From Pelorhabdus rhamnosifermentans (GTDB taxonomy: Bacteria; Bacillota; Negativicutes; UMGS1260), in NCBI RefSeq assembly GCF_018835585.1, contig NZ_JAHGVE010000014.1:62001-126000 (forward strand): a stretch of DNA of 64,000 nt, written 5' to 3'. Position 1 is the first letter of the stretch; each line of letters begins with the position of its first letter. Shown here in pieces: positions 53,574 through 61,139 of the stretch. Position numbers and translations under genes: made by a program. A model generated the notes under the pieces. It did not search any database. It saw only the letters and a program-made list of their open reading frames with translations, and was not told the origin of the DNA.

Positions 53574-54026
53574 TTATGCCACCCCCAGGGCACGCGCAAC
53601 AACAGCACCTATCTGCCATATAATGTACCCGCCTACTACCAAGGCTACCGGAACAGATACGCCATGTTTCTGGCGGAAGTTCTCGGCCCAATTGGACTCT
53701 TCTACATCTAATTTTTGAGTTTCAGCTTTAACCTCTTCCGCTGCCTTTTTAGCTTTTGACTCCGCATCAGCTAACGTTTGTCTCATAGCAGCTAATGCAT
53801 CAGGAAATACTTGATCCCCTGATGCTTCAAATTGAGCTATAGCCGCTTTCATATCTTCAATGTCGAATTGTACTGGCGTTTTAGTTTCAGCCGCCTGGTC
53901 AGTCTCTTGTGCTTCCGTAATAGGTGCTGTTGCTTCTTGTGCAGGAGTAGCTTGTCCCTGCAATTCTAAAATGGCGATCTTCCGTTCTTCTGCCGTCATA
54001 GCATCAATCTGATCTTGTGTATACAT
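53574..54026 (-). CDS. Phage protein with C-terminal membrane helix
   Basis: The 150-residue product (ATG at 54026 after GGAGG) begins MYTQDQIDAMTAEERKIAIL, has a Glu/Ala/Thr-rich helical middle and one hydrophobic helix near the end (VPVALVVGGYIIWQIGAVVA). Possibly part of the lysis or membrane module; not recognised. A longer frame to 54077 is not supported by a ribosome site. Confidence 0.6.
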   Translation of the reverse strand: MYTQDQIDAMTAEERKIAILELQGQATPAQEATAPITEAQETDQAAETKTPVQFDIEDMKAAIAQFEASGDQVFPDALAAMRQTLADAESKAKKAAEEVKAETQKLDVEESNWAENFRQKHGVSVPVALVVGGYIIWQIGAVVARALGVA

Positions 54027-54076
54027 TTTACATTCCTCCATTTGAAATTTTAGGCGACTCGTTGAGCCGCCTTTCA

Positions 54077-54640
54077 TTATTCATAAAGAATATTACCGTC
54101 AAAATTCTGTCCGTTAATATTTAAGCAATCAGTAAACTGCCACATATACCCCTTGAAATCGTCAGTAGAATTATATTCGGCATTCCAGACAGCACACCCA
54201 AGGCTTTGCCAATCAATATAGTCCATAAGCCAGCTATAACTTGCATATACACCGCAATTAAGGCCAATGTAATCAATAAACGTTTTACAAATAGCCGTAA
54301 TTCCGGCAGCATCAAAAGAAAATCCATGATTAGCCTTATATTGATCTGCGTCTTCCATGTCAAAAAACACGGGTAATTCTAGAGCTACGCCAGAATTATC
54401 AATGGTCTCCCGGCAGCTCTTAGCCTCTTGAATTGCATCATCTACGCTAAGCGCATAACTGTAATGTCATGCTCCAACTCTAAGCCCCACTGCATGAGCC
54501 CCATTCACATTTTCAAGAAATTTTTCATCGTTCGAATATAAACCGTACGAGCAGCGAATCATAGCAAACTCAATCCCTGCATCTGCCACGGCCTGCCAAT
54601 CGACTGTGCCATTGTTTCCTGATACGTCAATACCTTTCAT
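54077..54640 (-). pseudogene. GH25 lysozyme (endolysin) with in-frame TGA
   Basis: The frame reads MKGIDVSGNNGTVDWQAVAD..., a GH25 muramidase with the catalytic FFDMEDAD and the N-terminal Asp in GIDVSG. After LRVGA a TGA (complement of 54467-54469) interrupts, where the family usually has an aromatic residue (GxYHYSYA), and the same frame continues HYSYALSVDD to the stop at 54077. No frameshift is needed, so a single codon spoils it. It may be dead, read through, or a late-acquired nonsense change. It overlaps the holin-type gene upstream. Confidence 0.8.
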
Positions 54641-54978
54641 CATTTCTTCATAACCTCGCTTTGTATATTTTTTATGACGTCCTGCTGCGTTGGATGCATA
54701 CCAGCTGGTGAATTAAACTGACTATCAGTTCCGTATTTCGTCCAAGCTGCCTTGGCGAGAGCTGCAACACCGCCAAGCCCTGTAACAACTACCCCCACGC
54801 CCGTCCAACAAGAACCGAGCTCAAATTTTGTGCCATACAGCGCATTGGACCAGTATCCTATAATCCAGGACACAAGCACCATACACAAAAAGATAAGCAT
54901 CAAAACAACCATGAAAATAATAAGTGCAAGCCAATTTGCCTGCGCCCAATTGCAAAATCGTATAAATTTATTTTTCAA
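54640..54978 (-). CDS. Holin-like membrane protein
   Basis: The 112-residue protein has two membrane helices (about residues 15-40 and 58-78) and a polar tail. The TTG start overlaps the end of the 54975-55232 gene, and its stop overlaps the GH25 start (ATGATGA), which fits a phage lysis cassette. It is called holin-like by position and shape only. Confidence 0.6.
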   Translation of the reverse strand: MKNKFIRFCNWAQANWLALIIFMVVLMLIFLCMVLVSWIIGYWSNALYGTKFELGSCWTGVGVVVTGLGGVAALAKAAWTKYGTDSQFNSPAGMHPTQQDVIKNIQSEVMKK

Positions 54979-55232
54979 TGTTTCATCTCCTCTTCTAACC
55001 CGTCAATTCGATGATGGGCCGACTTGGCACTTTCTTCCACCCTTACAAGCCGCTTATCCATATCTTGCCTAGCTTTTTCCGTGTTTTCAATAGCGTTTTT
55101 CAAATCCGTAATTGTTTCTTTTAATGCCATAATCGCATTGCCAAGAGGCTTTATAACAATTAGGTTGATTCCAACACCAACAAACCCAGCAATCGTAATC
55201 AGTTGAGCTAAATTGCCTAAATTAATCTCCAC
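54975..55232 (-). CDS. Small phage membrane protein with coiled coil (XhlA-like role)
   Basis: The 85-residue protein has a hydrophobic N-terminal helix (LAQLITIAGFVGVGINLIVI) and a coiled coil (ETITDLKNAIENTEKARQDM to the end). XhlA-type lysis helpers have coiled coil and helix in the other order, so this is a role guess. Start GTG after GGGAGGG. First gene of the lysis cassette. Confidence 0.6.
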   Translation of the reverse strand: MEINLGNLAQLITIAGFVGVGINLIVIKPLGNAIMALKETITDLKNAIENTEKARQDMDKRLVRVEESAKSAHHRIDGLEEEMKH

Positions 55233-55265
55233 GCCTCGCCCTCCCTAAAAATTTGCACAAAAATA

Positions 55266-55283
55266 GCCGCTTTAGTAGCGGCA
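55266..55283 (-). terminator. Terminator before the lysis cassette
   Basis: GCCGCT-ACTAAA-GCGGC with TATTTTTG on the minus strand, after the 55339-55623 frame. Confidence 0.7.
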
Positions 55284-55338
55284 AGGTTCTCGCGGCATAG
55301 GCTCCTCCGTAATCAATAATTTACTTTCCATCCACCTG

Positions 55339-55623
55339 TTAACCATTTAGTTTTAACTGTGTATTTCCAAATCTGGCCTCATAATCTACCCCGTTAACTG
55401 CAACCTTCCAGGAACATGGACCATCATACTGGTATTTGACATTAGCGCAAAAAGCAGTATCCGTACTGGCTGCAAGGCTCAATCCAAAGAACCGGATGGC
55501 CTTATATCCCTCCTTACCAAGGTGCGGCATCAAACTGCGCGTTTGTAAGGCTGTTGGGGGTGGAAGCTCTGATACGCCTAGAGCAGCCTCACAAATATAG
55601 AAAGACCAGTGCCTTGCAATCAC
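55339..55623 (-). CDS. Possible 94-residue phage protein or gene remnant
   Basis: A GTG start has AGGAA directly against it, so initiation is doubtful. The product ends in strands KVAVNGVDYEARFGNTQLKL and has Cys at several places. No family recognised. It may be the 3' part of a larger lost gene, since good upstream sequence is missing. Confidence 0.4.
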   Translation of the reverse strand: MIARHWSFYICEAALGVSELPPPTALQTRSLMPHLGKEGYKAIRFFGLSLAASTDTAFCANVKYQYDGPCSWKVAVNGVDYEARFGNTQLKLNG

Positions 55624-55705
55624 TTCCTATTTATTATTATGAAGTATCTTCTATTACTTAATATTATTTTATCACAGTCAAAAGCAAAAAAGTGTCTATT
55701 GTTTG

Positions 55706-56167
55706 TCACTTTTGTATGGCTTGTAGGGCCTCGATTCCGAACAGCGAAACGGCAAATTTCTCAATGGCTCTTTTCCGTAATTGATAAACAGACTGGCGCC
55801 GACTGTATCCTATTGCTTCTGCAATGTCTTCTTTACTTAGCTTCTCCACATACCACATGACCAAAATATCCTTATACCGCTCACATCCAGGATCCTCACA
55901 TATCGAATCTATCTCCTTATCAATCCTCTCCACCTCAACCAGCGTATTGTCACGCATTTCCTGCCATTTTTGCAACTGGTAAAACTGGTTCAACGTATTT
56001 ATAGGCCGCCCTGCATGAATGCCTGTAGCTTCCATCTGTGCCACTCCTGCCCCTTTGGGCACCGTCTGCCAAGTAAGTCTAGCAATCATCACATCAGCAT
56101 GCTCAATGCTTTTCTTCAAATCCCTATAGTACCGCAAATAATTTTCTGCCTCTCTAATGCAATTCAT
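55706..56167 (-). CDS. Phage sigma-like transcription regulator (RinA/ArpU/DUF1492 type)
   Basis: The 153-residue protein has a helical first half and, at residues about 95-140, a helix-turn-helix like sigma region 4: ERYKDILVMWYVEKLSKEDI, then IGYSRRQSVYQLRKRAIEKF. Such proteins activate late phage genes. GGGGAGG lies 8 bases before the ATG. It precedes the structural/lysis part on the same strand. Confidence 0.75.
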   Translation of the reverse strand: MNCIREAENYLRYYRDLKKSIEHADVMIARLTWQTVPKGAGVAQMEATGIHAGRPINTLNQFYQLQKWQEMRDNTLVEVERIDKEIDSICEDPGCERYKDILVMWYVEKLSKEDIAEAIGYSRRQSVYQLRKRAIEKFAVSLFGIEALQAIQK

Positions 56168-56224
56168 TTCTAACCCCTCCCCTATAGTAACGCACCGAAG
56201 CAGACACGCTCCCCAACGTGCCTT

Positions 56225-56341
56225 TTATTGCTTGTTTATGAGCCTGTATAACACGGACCTGTTCAGTCCTTGCTCATCTCTACCTATAGCCGATACTAGT
56301 ATTACTATTGCTACAAACACAACCAGAATCAATATGTTCAA
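56225..56341 (-). CDS. Small membrane protein, 38 residues
   Basis: GGAGG lies 9 bases before a TTG that opens MNILILVVFVAIVILVSAIG followed by a basic tail RDEQGLNRSVLYRLINKQ. One membrane helix; role unknown. Located between the Cro-like gene and the sigma-like regulator on the same strand; the interval 56342-56518 has overlapping very short frames that I do not call. Confidence 0.5.
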   Translation of the reverse strand: MNILILVVFVAIVILVSAIGRDEQGLNRSVLYRLINKQ

Positions 56342-56518
56342 GTACTACCTCCAATTTCATTATCCTGACCGAATTGACTAAGCAGTTGGCCCCACTGGAG
56401 CCGTGTAAAATCGTTCTTCAAACTCAGTCATGCGCTCAGTCTCCCGACTTTCTTCATAGTCTGCCGAATTAAACAATCTTTCTTTTCACGCTTTCTGCCT
56501 CCATTTGACGCTGTGTTC

Positions 56519-56773
56519 TCACCCGATCCGCCGCATGTCGGGAGGGTGATTATTTCGAACTCTTTTAGTTGACTTTAGTGGTAAAAAAATATTTATATCA
56601 CATCCTATAATATCAGCAACCTCTTTTACCAATTCAAAAGAAAAATTTCCTGTTCTTTCTTTTTTAGCAAATGCCTGCTTAGATATTGGTTTTGTTAAGC
56701 TTCTTGCGATATATTCCTTAGATAATTTGCACTTAACCCGCTGTTCTCTAATAAGTAGGCCTATATATTTCAT
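56519..56773 (-). CDS. Cro-like XRE-family repressor
   Basis: The 84-residue product (ATG at 56773 after GGAGGTG) has a helix-turn-helix near residues 18-50: SKEYIARSLTKPISKQAFAK and FELVKEVADIIGC. It diverges from the CI-like gene at 56918, and the -35/-10 (TTGACG, 18 bases, TATAAT) of its promoter frames a repressor box. This is the early-side gene of the prophage switch. Confidence 0.78.
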   Translation of the reverse strand: MKYIGLLIREQRVKCKLSKEYIARSLTKPISKQAFAKKERTGNFSFELVKEVADIIGCDINIFLPLKSTKRVRNNHPPDMRRIG

Positions 56774-56813
56774 TGTGGCACCTCCCTGTTTTTGCAATCT
56801 ATTAGTTGACTTA

Positions 56814-56895
56814 ATTATATAGTAAACTAATAGATTTCGTCAATGCCACTAGTAAACTTTTTTTTGACGTAGAAAGTAAATTAAAAGTTTACTAT
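56814..56895. promoter_or_regulatory. Prophage operator region with three TAGTAAAC boxes
   Basis: TAGTAAACTAATAG (from 56820), TAGTAAACTTTT (56850-56861) and AAAAGTTTACTA (56884-56895) are repressor half-site repeats; the last two form an inverted repeat. The first lies between -35 and -10 of the cro-side promoter (TTGACG complement of 56838-56843, TATAAT complement of 56814-56819), so a bound repressor would silence that promoter. Confidence 0.8.
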
Positions 56896-56917
56896 AATAT
56901 AAATAGGTGGTGACATT

Positions 56918-57310
56918 ATGAACGGTAATATGATCTTTGCTAAACGAATAAAACAATTACGCGAAGAAAAGGGAGATAGCCAAGAATCTCTTGCTGCTAT
57001 ATTTAATTATTCGAAACAGGCTGTATCAAATTGGGAAGTAAGTGGTAAAATTCCTCGTCATAAAGTGTTGGAAAAATTAGCTGAACGTTATAATATTTCT
57101 ATTGATTACCTTATCGGTTTTACTGACGACCCACAACCTACAAAGAATGCTGTAAAACAAAAAAAGCCAAGAGATCTTATAAAAATACTTGAACAGGAAG
57201 AATATACCCTGAATGGTCAAATTGCCAGTCAAGAAGATCGTGAAAAACTCGCCAAAATCGTTGAAGCTTTATATTGGGATGCAAAAGAGAAAAATAAGCG
57301 TAAGAAATGA
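56918..57310 (+). CDS. CI/ImmR-like XRE repressor
   Basis: The 130-residue protein has an N-terminal XRE helix-turn-helix: IKQLREEKGDSQESLAAIFN and SKQAVSNWEVSGKIP (residues about 9-50), then a short dimerisation part. It lacks an autocleavage (LexA-like) domain, which suits control by the downstream ImmA-like protease instead. AGGTGG is 8 bases upstream. Overlaps immA by four bases. Confidence 0.85.
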   Translation: MNGNMIFAKRIKQLREEKGDSQESLAAIFNYSKQAVSNWEVSGKIPRHKVLEKLAERYNISIDYLIGFTDDPQPTKNAVKQKKPRDLIKILEQEEYTLNGQIASQEDREKLAKIVEALYWDAKEKNKRKK

Positions 57311-57696
57311 TCAATATTCCTTTGCGTGTCAAAAATCTCATAAAAAAATACAATACGAATGATCCGTATCGTATTGCAAAGGAATTAAAAATTGAAATTG
57401 TCTTTTGCGAAACTCCAAATAAAATCAACGGAATGTGGCGGCGAATTTTAAGAAGAAAATATATTGTAATTGATGAAAATTTAAACGAATGGCAAAGGAT
57501 GGCCGTTATAGGCCATGAAATCGCTCATATAAAATGTCATAAAGGATATATGGACTTCTGTATAGCAGGGCGAACATTTTTTGCATCTAAACACAGAGAA
57601 GATGAGGCAAACACCTACGCAGCAGAATTAATATCCTATGGCTACGATATTAATAAGGAATATATTGTGAATTTTTTGAATGGCGAATATCGGTAA
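57307..57696 (+). CDS. ImmA/IrrE-family metallopeptidase
   Basis: The 129-residue protein has the zinc motif GHEIAHIKCH (residues about 74-83) with a later Glu (HREDEANTYAAEL). In ICEBs1 and similar prophages ImmA cleaves the ImmR repressor after DNA damage; the gene order repressor-protease (ATGA overlap) is the same here. Induction by damage is therefore likely. Confidence 0.88.
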   Translation: MINIPLRVKNLIKKYNTNDPYRIAKELKIEIVFCETPNKINGMWRRILRRKYIVIDENLNEWQRMAVIGHEIAHIKCHKGYMDFCIAGRTFFASKHREDEANTYAAELISYGYDINKEYIVNFLNGEYR

Positions 57697-57785
57697 CAGT
57701 ACGACAAACAGGTCGTGTTTTTATTTGTCAAATTTAGTCGAACACCAGTTCTGTATTGAACAAGACTTATTGAAGGAGAAAGCTC

Positions 57786-57875
57786 ATGGACATATCAGAT
57801 TCAAATGACGGCCAAAATCTTGTTAACGACATTATTCTTTACACTACTGCGAATGGTCATGTACGAGTTGGATAA
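57786..57875 (+). pseudogene. N-terminal fragment resembling RhuM-type phage/virulence protein
   Basis: AAGGAG is 7-8 bases before an ATG opening MDISDSNDGQNLVNDIILYT then TANGHVRVG and a stop. The end resembles the first strand of RhuM-family proteins (DIILYxTxDGxxRI). The rest of the gene is absent. Confidence 0.45.
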
Positions 57876-57946
57876 TTAGTGTCAGTTGCACACCTATTGC
57901 ACACCAAATTCAAGATTTCTTACTTAAAAATACATTGCACATTTCA

Positions 57947-57970
57947 ACCTCCAGCAAAATAATTGGAGGT
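57947..57970. repeat. Hairpin, copy 1 of a pair with 59315-59338
   Basis: ACCTCCAGCAAAATAATTGGAGGT, followed by CTTCTTTGTTGCA. The second copy is GCCTCCAACAAAATAGTTGGAGGC followed by TTTTCTTGTTGCA. Stem bases change in matched pairs (A-T to G-C). They bracket the flavodoxin-IS200 segment and end neighbouring transcripts. Confidence 0.65.
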
Positions 57971-57984
57971 CTTCTTTGTTGCAT

Positions 57985-58521
57985 TTAAAGAATGCTTGAA
58001 TTAACATAAGCTATTATTTCATCTATATTTTTCTTTTGTGTAAAATCTACTGGCTTATCATAACTGGCAAGCATACCTCTTTCATCAGATGTTATTTTCT
58101 GTTTACCTTTCATCTTTAGTTTCCATTTCAATAACATCATGAGTATTTTATAAAAAAGATTTAATTTGCTATAATCAAAGCCACCCCTTAAATAAAAGAG
58201 TTGTATATGTTTCTGTTCCTCGATAGTAAAGTTTTTGTCTCTCACTTCACTTATCACCCCTTCTCTAGAGGGTGACGCTCCTGTTGCAAAAACAATAATT
58301 TTTTTATCCTTAAGTTTGTCGAGGTTTTGCCTTATATACTTTATTCCGTTAATGCCAACAGCATACACCCCACCACCGTAAATCACGGTATCATAGGCTA
58401 CCAGTCTATCGACAGTAATCTCTGAAGCATCAAAAATATCCGCAGACAACTCTTCCGCAATCCATTCTGCATATTTTCTTGCAAACCCTGTTTTTGACTT
58501 ATAAATTACTACAGTCTGCAT
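57985..58521 (-). CDS. Flavodoxin-domain protein (HemG-like)
   Basis: The 178-residue protein starts with the FMN phosphate loop VVIYKSKTGFARKYAEWIAE, then YDTVIYGGGVYAVGINGIKY and IVFATGASPSREGV, typical of flavodoxin/HemG proteins. Electron partner unknown. The ATG at 58521 has GAGG nine bases upstream; the longer frame to 58611 is unlikely. The C-terminus has a basic helix KILMMLLKWKLKMKGKQK. Confidence 0.82.
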   Translation of the reverse strand: MQTVVIYKSKTGFARKYAEWIAEELSADIFDASEITVDRLVAYDTVIYGGGVYAVGINGIKYIRQNLDKLKDKKIIVFATGASPSREGVISEVRDKNFTIEEQKHIQLFYLRGGFDYSKLNLFYKILMMLLKWKLKMKGKQKITSDERGMLASYDKPVDFTQKKNIDEIIAYVNSSIL

Positions 58522-58607
58522 TATTTTTCCTCTTATAAAAATTTCTTCGTATTTATCTACTATTATATAATCATATACCAAATATGCCTCTATGTAATGT
58601 AAATTAT

Positions 58608-58742
58608 TCATACAAGTTGTGCCGTCAATGTTTCAGCCCTGACTTTCAATTTCCCATAGATTTCTCGTCTTCTGTATTTTGGTGAGAATACTACGTGATA
58701 TTTACAGTTCCATTTTGTGTGTGCTAAACTGTTGTTGTCCAT
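58608..58742 (-). pseudogene. Truncated IS200/IS605 transposase (TnpA N-terminus)
   Basis: The frame starts MDNNSLAHTKWNCKYHVVFS and continues PKYRRREIYGKLK, the canonical start of IS200-type TnpA (Y1 transposases), then leaves the family and stops after 44 codons. The HUH motif and catalytic Tyr are absent, so it is inactive. Confidence 0.85.
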
Positions 58743-58875
58743 TCGGACACGACCTTCCTTATCTCTATAGATTGGCTGGCGAAACCATTTCTATAGTTGC
58801 ACAATTCGAAGGTCGTTTTTTTCATTCCTTAACGCTAAAGCTCTTCCCCTCTCCCAGCATAGCTGGTGGTTCTTT
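58608..58875 (-). mobile_element. IS200/IS605 element remnant, left end
   Basis: It includes the tnpA fragment, an imperfect hairpin (ACGACCTTC...GAAGGTCGT, about 58749-58817) of the type overlapping IS200 tnpA leaders, and the subterminal hairpin CCCAGCATAGCTGG followed by TGGTTCTTT that recalls IS605-family ends. The right part of the element is missing. Confidence 0.75.
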
Positions 58876-58881
58876 ACAATG

Positions 58882-58912
58882 AAAAGAGCCCCACTCAAAC
58901 GAGCGAGGCTCT
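58882..58912 (-). terminator. Terminator of the 66-residue gene
   Basis: AAGAGCC and GGCTCTT arms with a CGAGTGGGG-type inner loop and T4 on the minus strand, directly after the gene at 58919. Confidence 0.65.
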
Positions 58913-58918
58913 TACTGA

Positions 58919-59119
58919 TTATTTACTCAACCAGCCATGCGTATAAAAATATTCCAACATGTCTTTATTGGTATAAATTTTATCACCGTCTTTGATTTCA
59001 CAGCCTGAAGCTTCACCGCTTTTATGATGGTAAAGAGCAGTTTTCATAGCTCCTTCTAAATCTTCAAGCTCTATCTCACTTTCTTGGCGATAACGCATAA
59101 ATTTATAAGTTACACTCAT
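58919..59119 (-). CDS. Hypothetical protein, 66 residues
   Basis: The product starts MSVTYKFMRYRQESEIELED and has KDGDKIYTNKDMLEYFYTHG near the end. It looks like a small cytoplasmic alpha/beta protein; not recognised. A promoter-like TTGTCAC/TTGACAT pair with TATAGA (about 59165-59205) lies upstream. GAGAGG is about 14 bases before the ATG, a weak fit. Confidence 0.6.
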   Translation of the reverse strand: MSVTYKFMRYRQESEIELEDLEGAMKTALYHHKSGEASGCEIKDGDKIYTNKDMLEYFYTHGWLSK

Positions 59120-59314
59120 GTTATCGTTACGCTTCCTCTCTGCTTATTCCGGCAGCTTTCACTACACAGTAACCTTATTCTATATGCAAATAAATGTCAA
59201 TAGTGACAATCTGAACATCAGGGCCAACATCCCCTTGCATGCCAGCGTTCCACATAGCAGTCCCGCCTTTTATTTCTTTTCCTTGGACTCTTCATACAAT
59301 CAATACGATATAAA

Positions 59315-59338
59315 GCCTCCAACAAAATAGTTGGAGGC
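59315..59338. repeat. Hairpin, copy 2 of a pair with 57947-57970
   Basis: GCCTCCAACAAAATAGTTGGAGGC followed by TTTTCTTGTTGCAG. It may be a terminator for an unseen plus-strand transcript. The gap 59120-59552 holds this, a promoter-like site and the terminator at 59472. Confidence 0.65.
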
Positions 59339-59471
59339 TTTTCTTGTTGCAGGGCAGGAGTATGATCGTACCCAGTTCTTTGCGAAAAATATTATACCTT
59401 CATCAATATCCATTCGGCAGACTCTTGCTAATTTACTAAATTTTCATACTATTGTATAAAACAAAAAATAT

Positions 59472-59510
59472 CCACCGTAAACCTACAGGATGATCTATAG
59501 GTAACGGTGG
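59472..59510 (-). terminator. Terminator of the 59553 gene
   Basis: CCACCGTTACCTATAG pairs with CTGTAGGTTTACGGTGG with small mismatches around a GATCATC loop. Confidence 0.65.
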
Positions 59511-59552
59511 GTTAATCTATTGTATTAATTTTTTAGCAATCTATGCTATCAC

Positions 59553-60080
59553 TTATGGTTTTTCGTACTCCCCAATAATACACCATCCACTTTTATCTAG
59601 TCTAACAGTATAAGTAACATGAATACCTTCTCCCCCGCCTATTTCCTTTCCCGTTGCATCTGTATAATATATTGTATAAATCATATCTACATATATTAAA
59701 CCGTTTTCTTCGTCTTTCGTTTGATAAATTTCCTTAAGACTAAGATCAATTTTGATTGGTTTTTTAAATTCATCAGGATGACTCATGCAAGCGTATTTAT
59801 AATGTATATTCTCAAACATATCTTTTGAAATATGCTTGGAAATTTCGCCAGTATATCCCTTATCAGTAGTAAACGCTTCTTTGATTACATCAGATATATC
59901 AACATATTTAGTGTATTCTCCATAGTTAATCGGTTCTTTAGCATGATTTCCAAATTGGCTGTCATCATCCGATATCAGCCAAAAAAGTAACCTGCTTACA
60001 CAAAAAAATAAGCCTACTATAATCACAGTAACTATTATTAAAATTTTCTTTTCGTTCACCTTTATACAAAACCTTTCCAT
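59553..60080 (-). CDS. Membrane-anchored exported protein
   Basis: The 175-residue product has one membrane helix (about residues 13-37, ILIIVTVIIVGLFFCVSRLLFW) and a soluble domain of mixed strands (IKIDLSLKEIYQTKDEENGL, HVTYTVRLDKSGWCIIGEY). The final block resembles NTF2-like extracytoplasmic domains. Start uncertain (ATG at 60080, no strong ribosome site). It follows a broken amidase gene. Confidence 0.6.
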   Translation of the reverse strand: MERFCIKVNEKKILIIVTVIIVGLFFCVSRLLFWLISDDDSQFGNHAKEPINYGEYTKYVDISDVIKEAFTTDKGYTGEISKHISKDMFENIHYKYACMSHPDEFKKPIKIDLSLKEIYQTKDEENGLIYVDMIYTIYYTDATGKEIGGGEGIHVTYTVRLDKSGWCIIGEYEKP

Positions 60081-60082
60081 CT

Positions 60083-60489
60083 TCAATTGTTTGTTACTGG
60101 AGAATCTTTTAAATTAATAGGCATTATTAGCACAAAGAAATCTAAGGCTAAATCACCATTTCCATCTTTCTTTGTTATTATTGCAGAATGATGCCATCCA
60201 TGTTCAGAATTATAAAACTGAATTATGTCTCCGAGGTTAGCATCAAGGCTATTATATGATATCCAACAATAGCCCCTACTTTCCATATAATTACCAAATT
60301 CTTCTGCATCTACCCATGAACCTGTTATTATAAAACCGTATCCTTCAACCCTATCACAAAACCAGTCTTCCGCTACTGGAATTCCAGCATGTGTCCAGCA
60401 TTGTGACACAAAGTTGGTACAATCATTGTCAGCATCAAAAGGATAATTATCTGTGTCAGGATTATTCCAATGATTTTCAGATCCCCCCT
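60083..60489 (-). pseudogene. Remnant of an amidase-domain (PF12671-like) exoprotein
   Basis: The frame has NDCTNFVSQCWTHAGIPVAE, GDIIQFYNSEHGWHHSAIIT and other marks of the putative amidase domain (Cys and His of a papain-like site). It is open only back to a TAG at about 60490 with no start codon, and the C-terminus leaves the family, probably after a frame change near LALDFFVL. So it lacks its signal and N-terminal half. Confidence 0.65.
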
Positions 60490-60515
60490 AAGCGGATTCT
60501 TTGTTATTTTTGTAA

Positions 60516-60929
60516 TTATTCAGCCTGTACATCAGAAAATTTATCCGCTTTCTGCCGTAAAACCAGAGTAAACTCGCCCATACCTTTACTATCGGAATAT
60601 CTCTCATTGTAATCAATTATAAAGGCATTTGGAAAATGCATAGTTCTAAAGGGTTGTCCAGTAGTAACTACCTGAACAGTTACATCCCGATAGGCATCTG
60701 CATTCTGTGCCGTAACCAATGACCATTTTAGTAATTTTGAAGTTTCTTTATCAGACGGCAGCATGTTATTATGAGTAAGTTTTCCGGTTACAAACAGTGT
60801 AGCTGCAACAGTGGATGACTTAGCCATTGAGTTGTTGGGTGTATTTACGCCAATATTTGCGGATTTAATAACGTCTACACCTAAGTTAATTTCTGTGTCT
60901 TGCCCTTTAACTGCTAATGTAAATCCCAT
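60516..60929 (-). CDS. Phage tail tube-like small protein
   Basis: The 137-residue protein starts MGFTLAVKGQDTEINLGVDV and is rich in beta strands (DAYRDVTVQVVTTGQPFRTM, GEFTLVLRQKADK). It resembles from memory the 'membrane-associated protease 1' group of Clostridia, which look like tail-tube proteins; uncertain. AAAGGGAG precedes the ATG. Its promoter at 61001-61034 has the 11-bp repeat design. Confidence 0.55.
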   Translation of the reverse strand: MGFTLAVKGQDTEINLGVDVIKSANIGVNTPNNSMAKSSTVAATLFVTGKLTHNNMLPSDKETSKLLKWSLVTAQNADAYRDVTVQVVTTGQPFRTMHFPNAFIIDYNERYSDSKGMGEFTLVLRQKADKFSDVQAE

Positions 60930-61000
60930 TATAAAATCTCTCCCTTTACTTTAGTCCTAGAATAATTAGTATGCCGCCTTTGATTTTAGCTACATGTTAC

Positions 61001-61034
61001 ATAATACCAAAACTATATGACCAAATTGTGACAT
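61001..61034 (-). promoter_or_regulatory. PHO-box-like promoter
   Basis: On the minus strand ATGTCACAATT-TGGTCAT, 11-base pitch, then a 10-base gap (ATAGTTTTGG) and TATTAT (61001-61006), about 70 bases ahead of the gene at 60516-60929. Confidence 0.6.
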
Positions 61035-61096
61035 TTAAAGTATTTTTTAGCAAAACATTATTCCCAGTGACAATGATTTTGTTAACTAAACAAAAA

Positions 61097-61134
61097 AATG
61101 CCACCCAGCAGCATAACGCTACTAAGCGGCATTA
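61097..61134 (-). terminator. Terminator of the second LamG gene
   Basis: AATGCCGC...GCGGCATT-like arms (AATGCCGCTTAGTAGCG with GCTGGGTGGCATT, imperfect) followed by T7 on the minus strand. Confidence 0.7.
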
Positions 61135-61139
61135 AAATT

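Noticed and set aside
54467-54469. Selenocysteine reading of the TGA in the GH25 gene
   Set aside because: No obvious hairpin of SECIS type right after the codon, and Sec is not known in this enzyme family; a nonsense change is simpler.
56380-56518. Very short overlapping frames downstream of the Cro-like gene
   Set aside because: Each is below 25 codons, mutually overlapping and without distinct ribosome sites.
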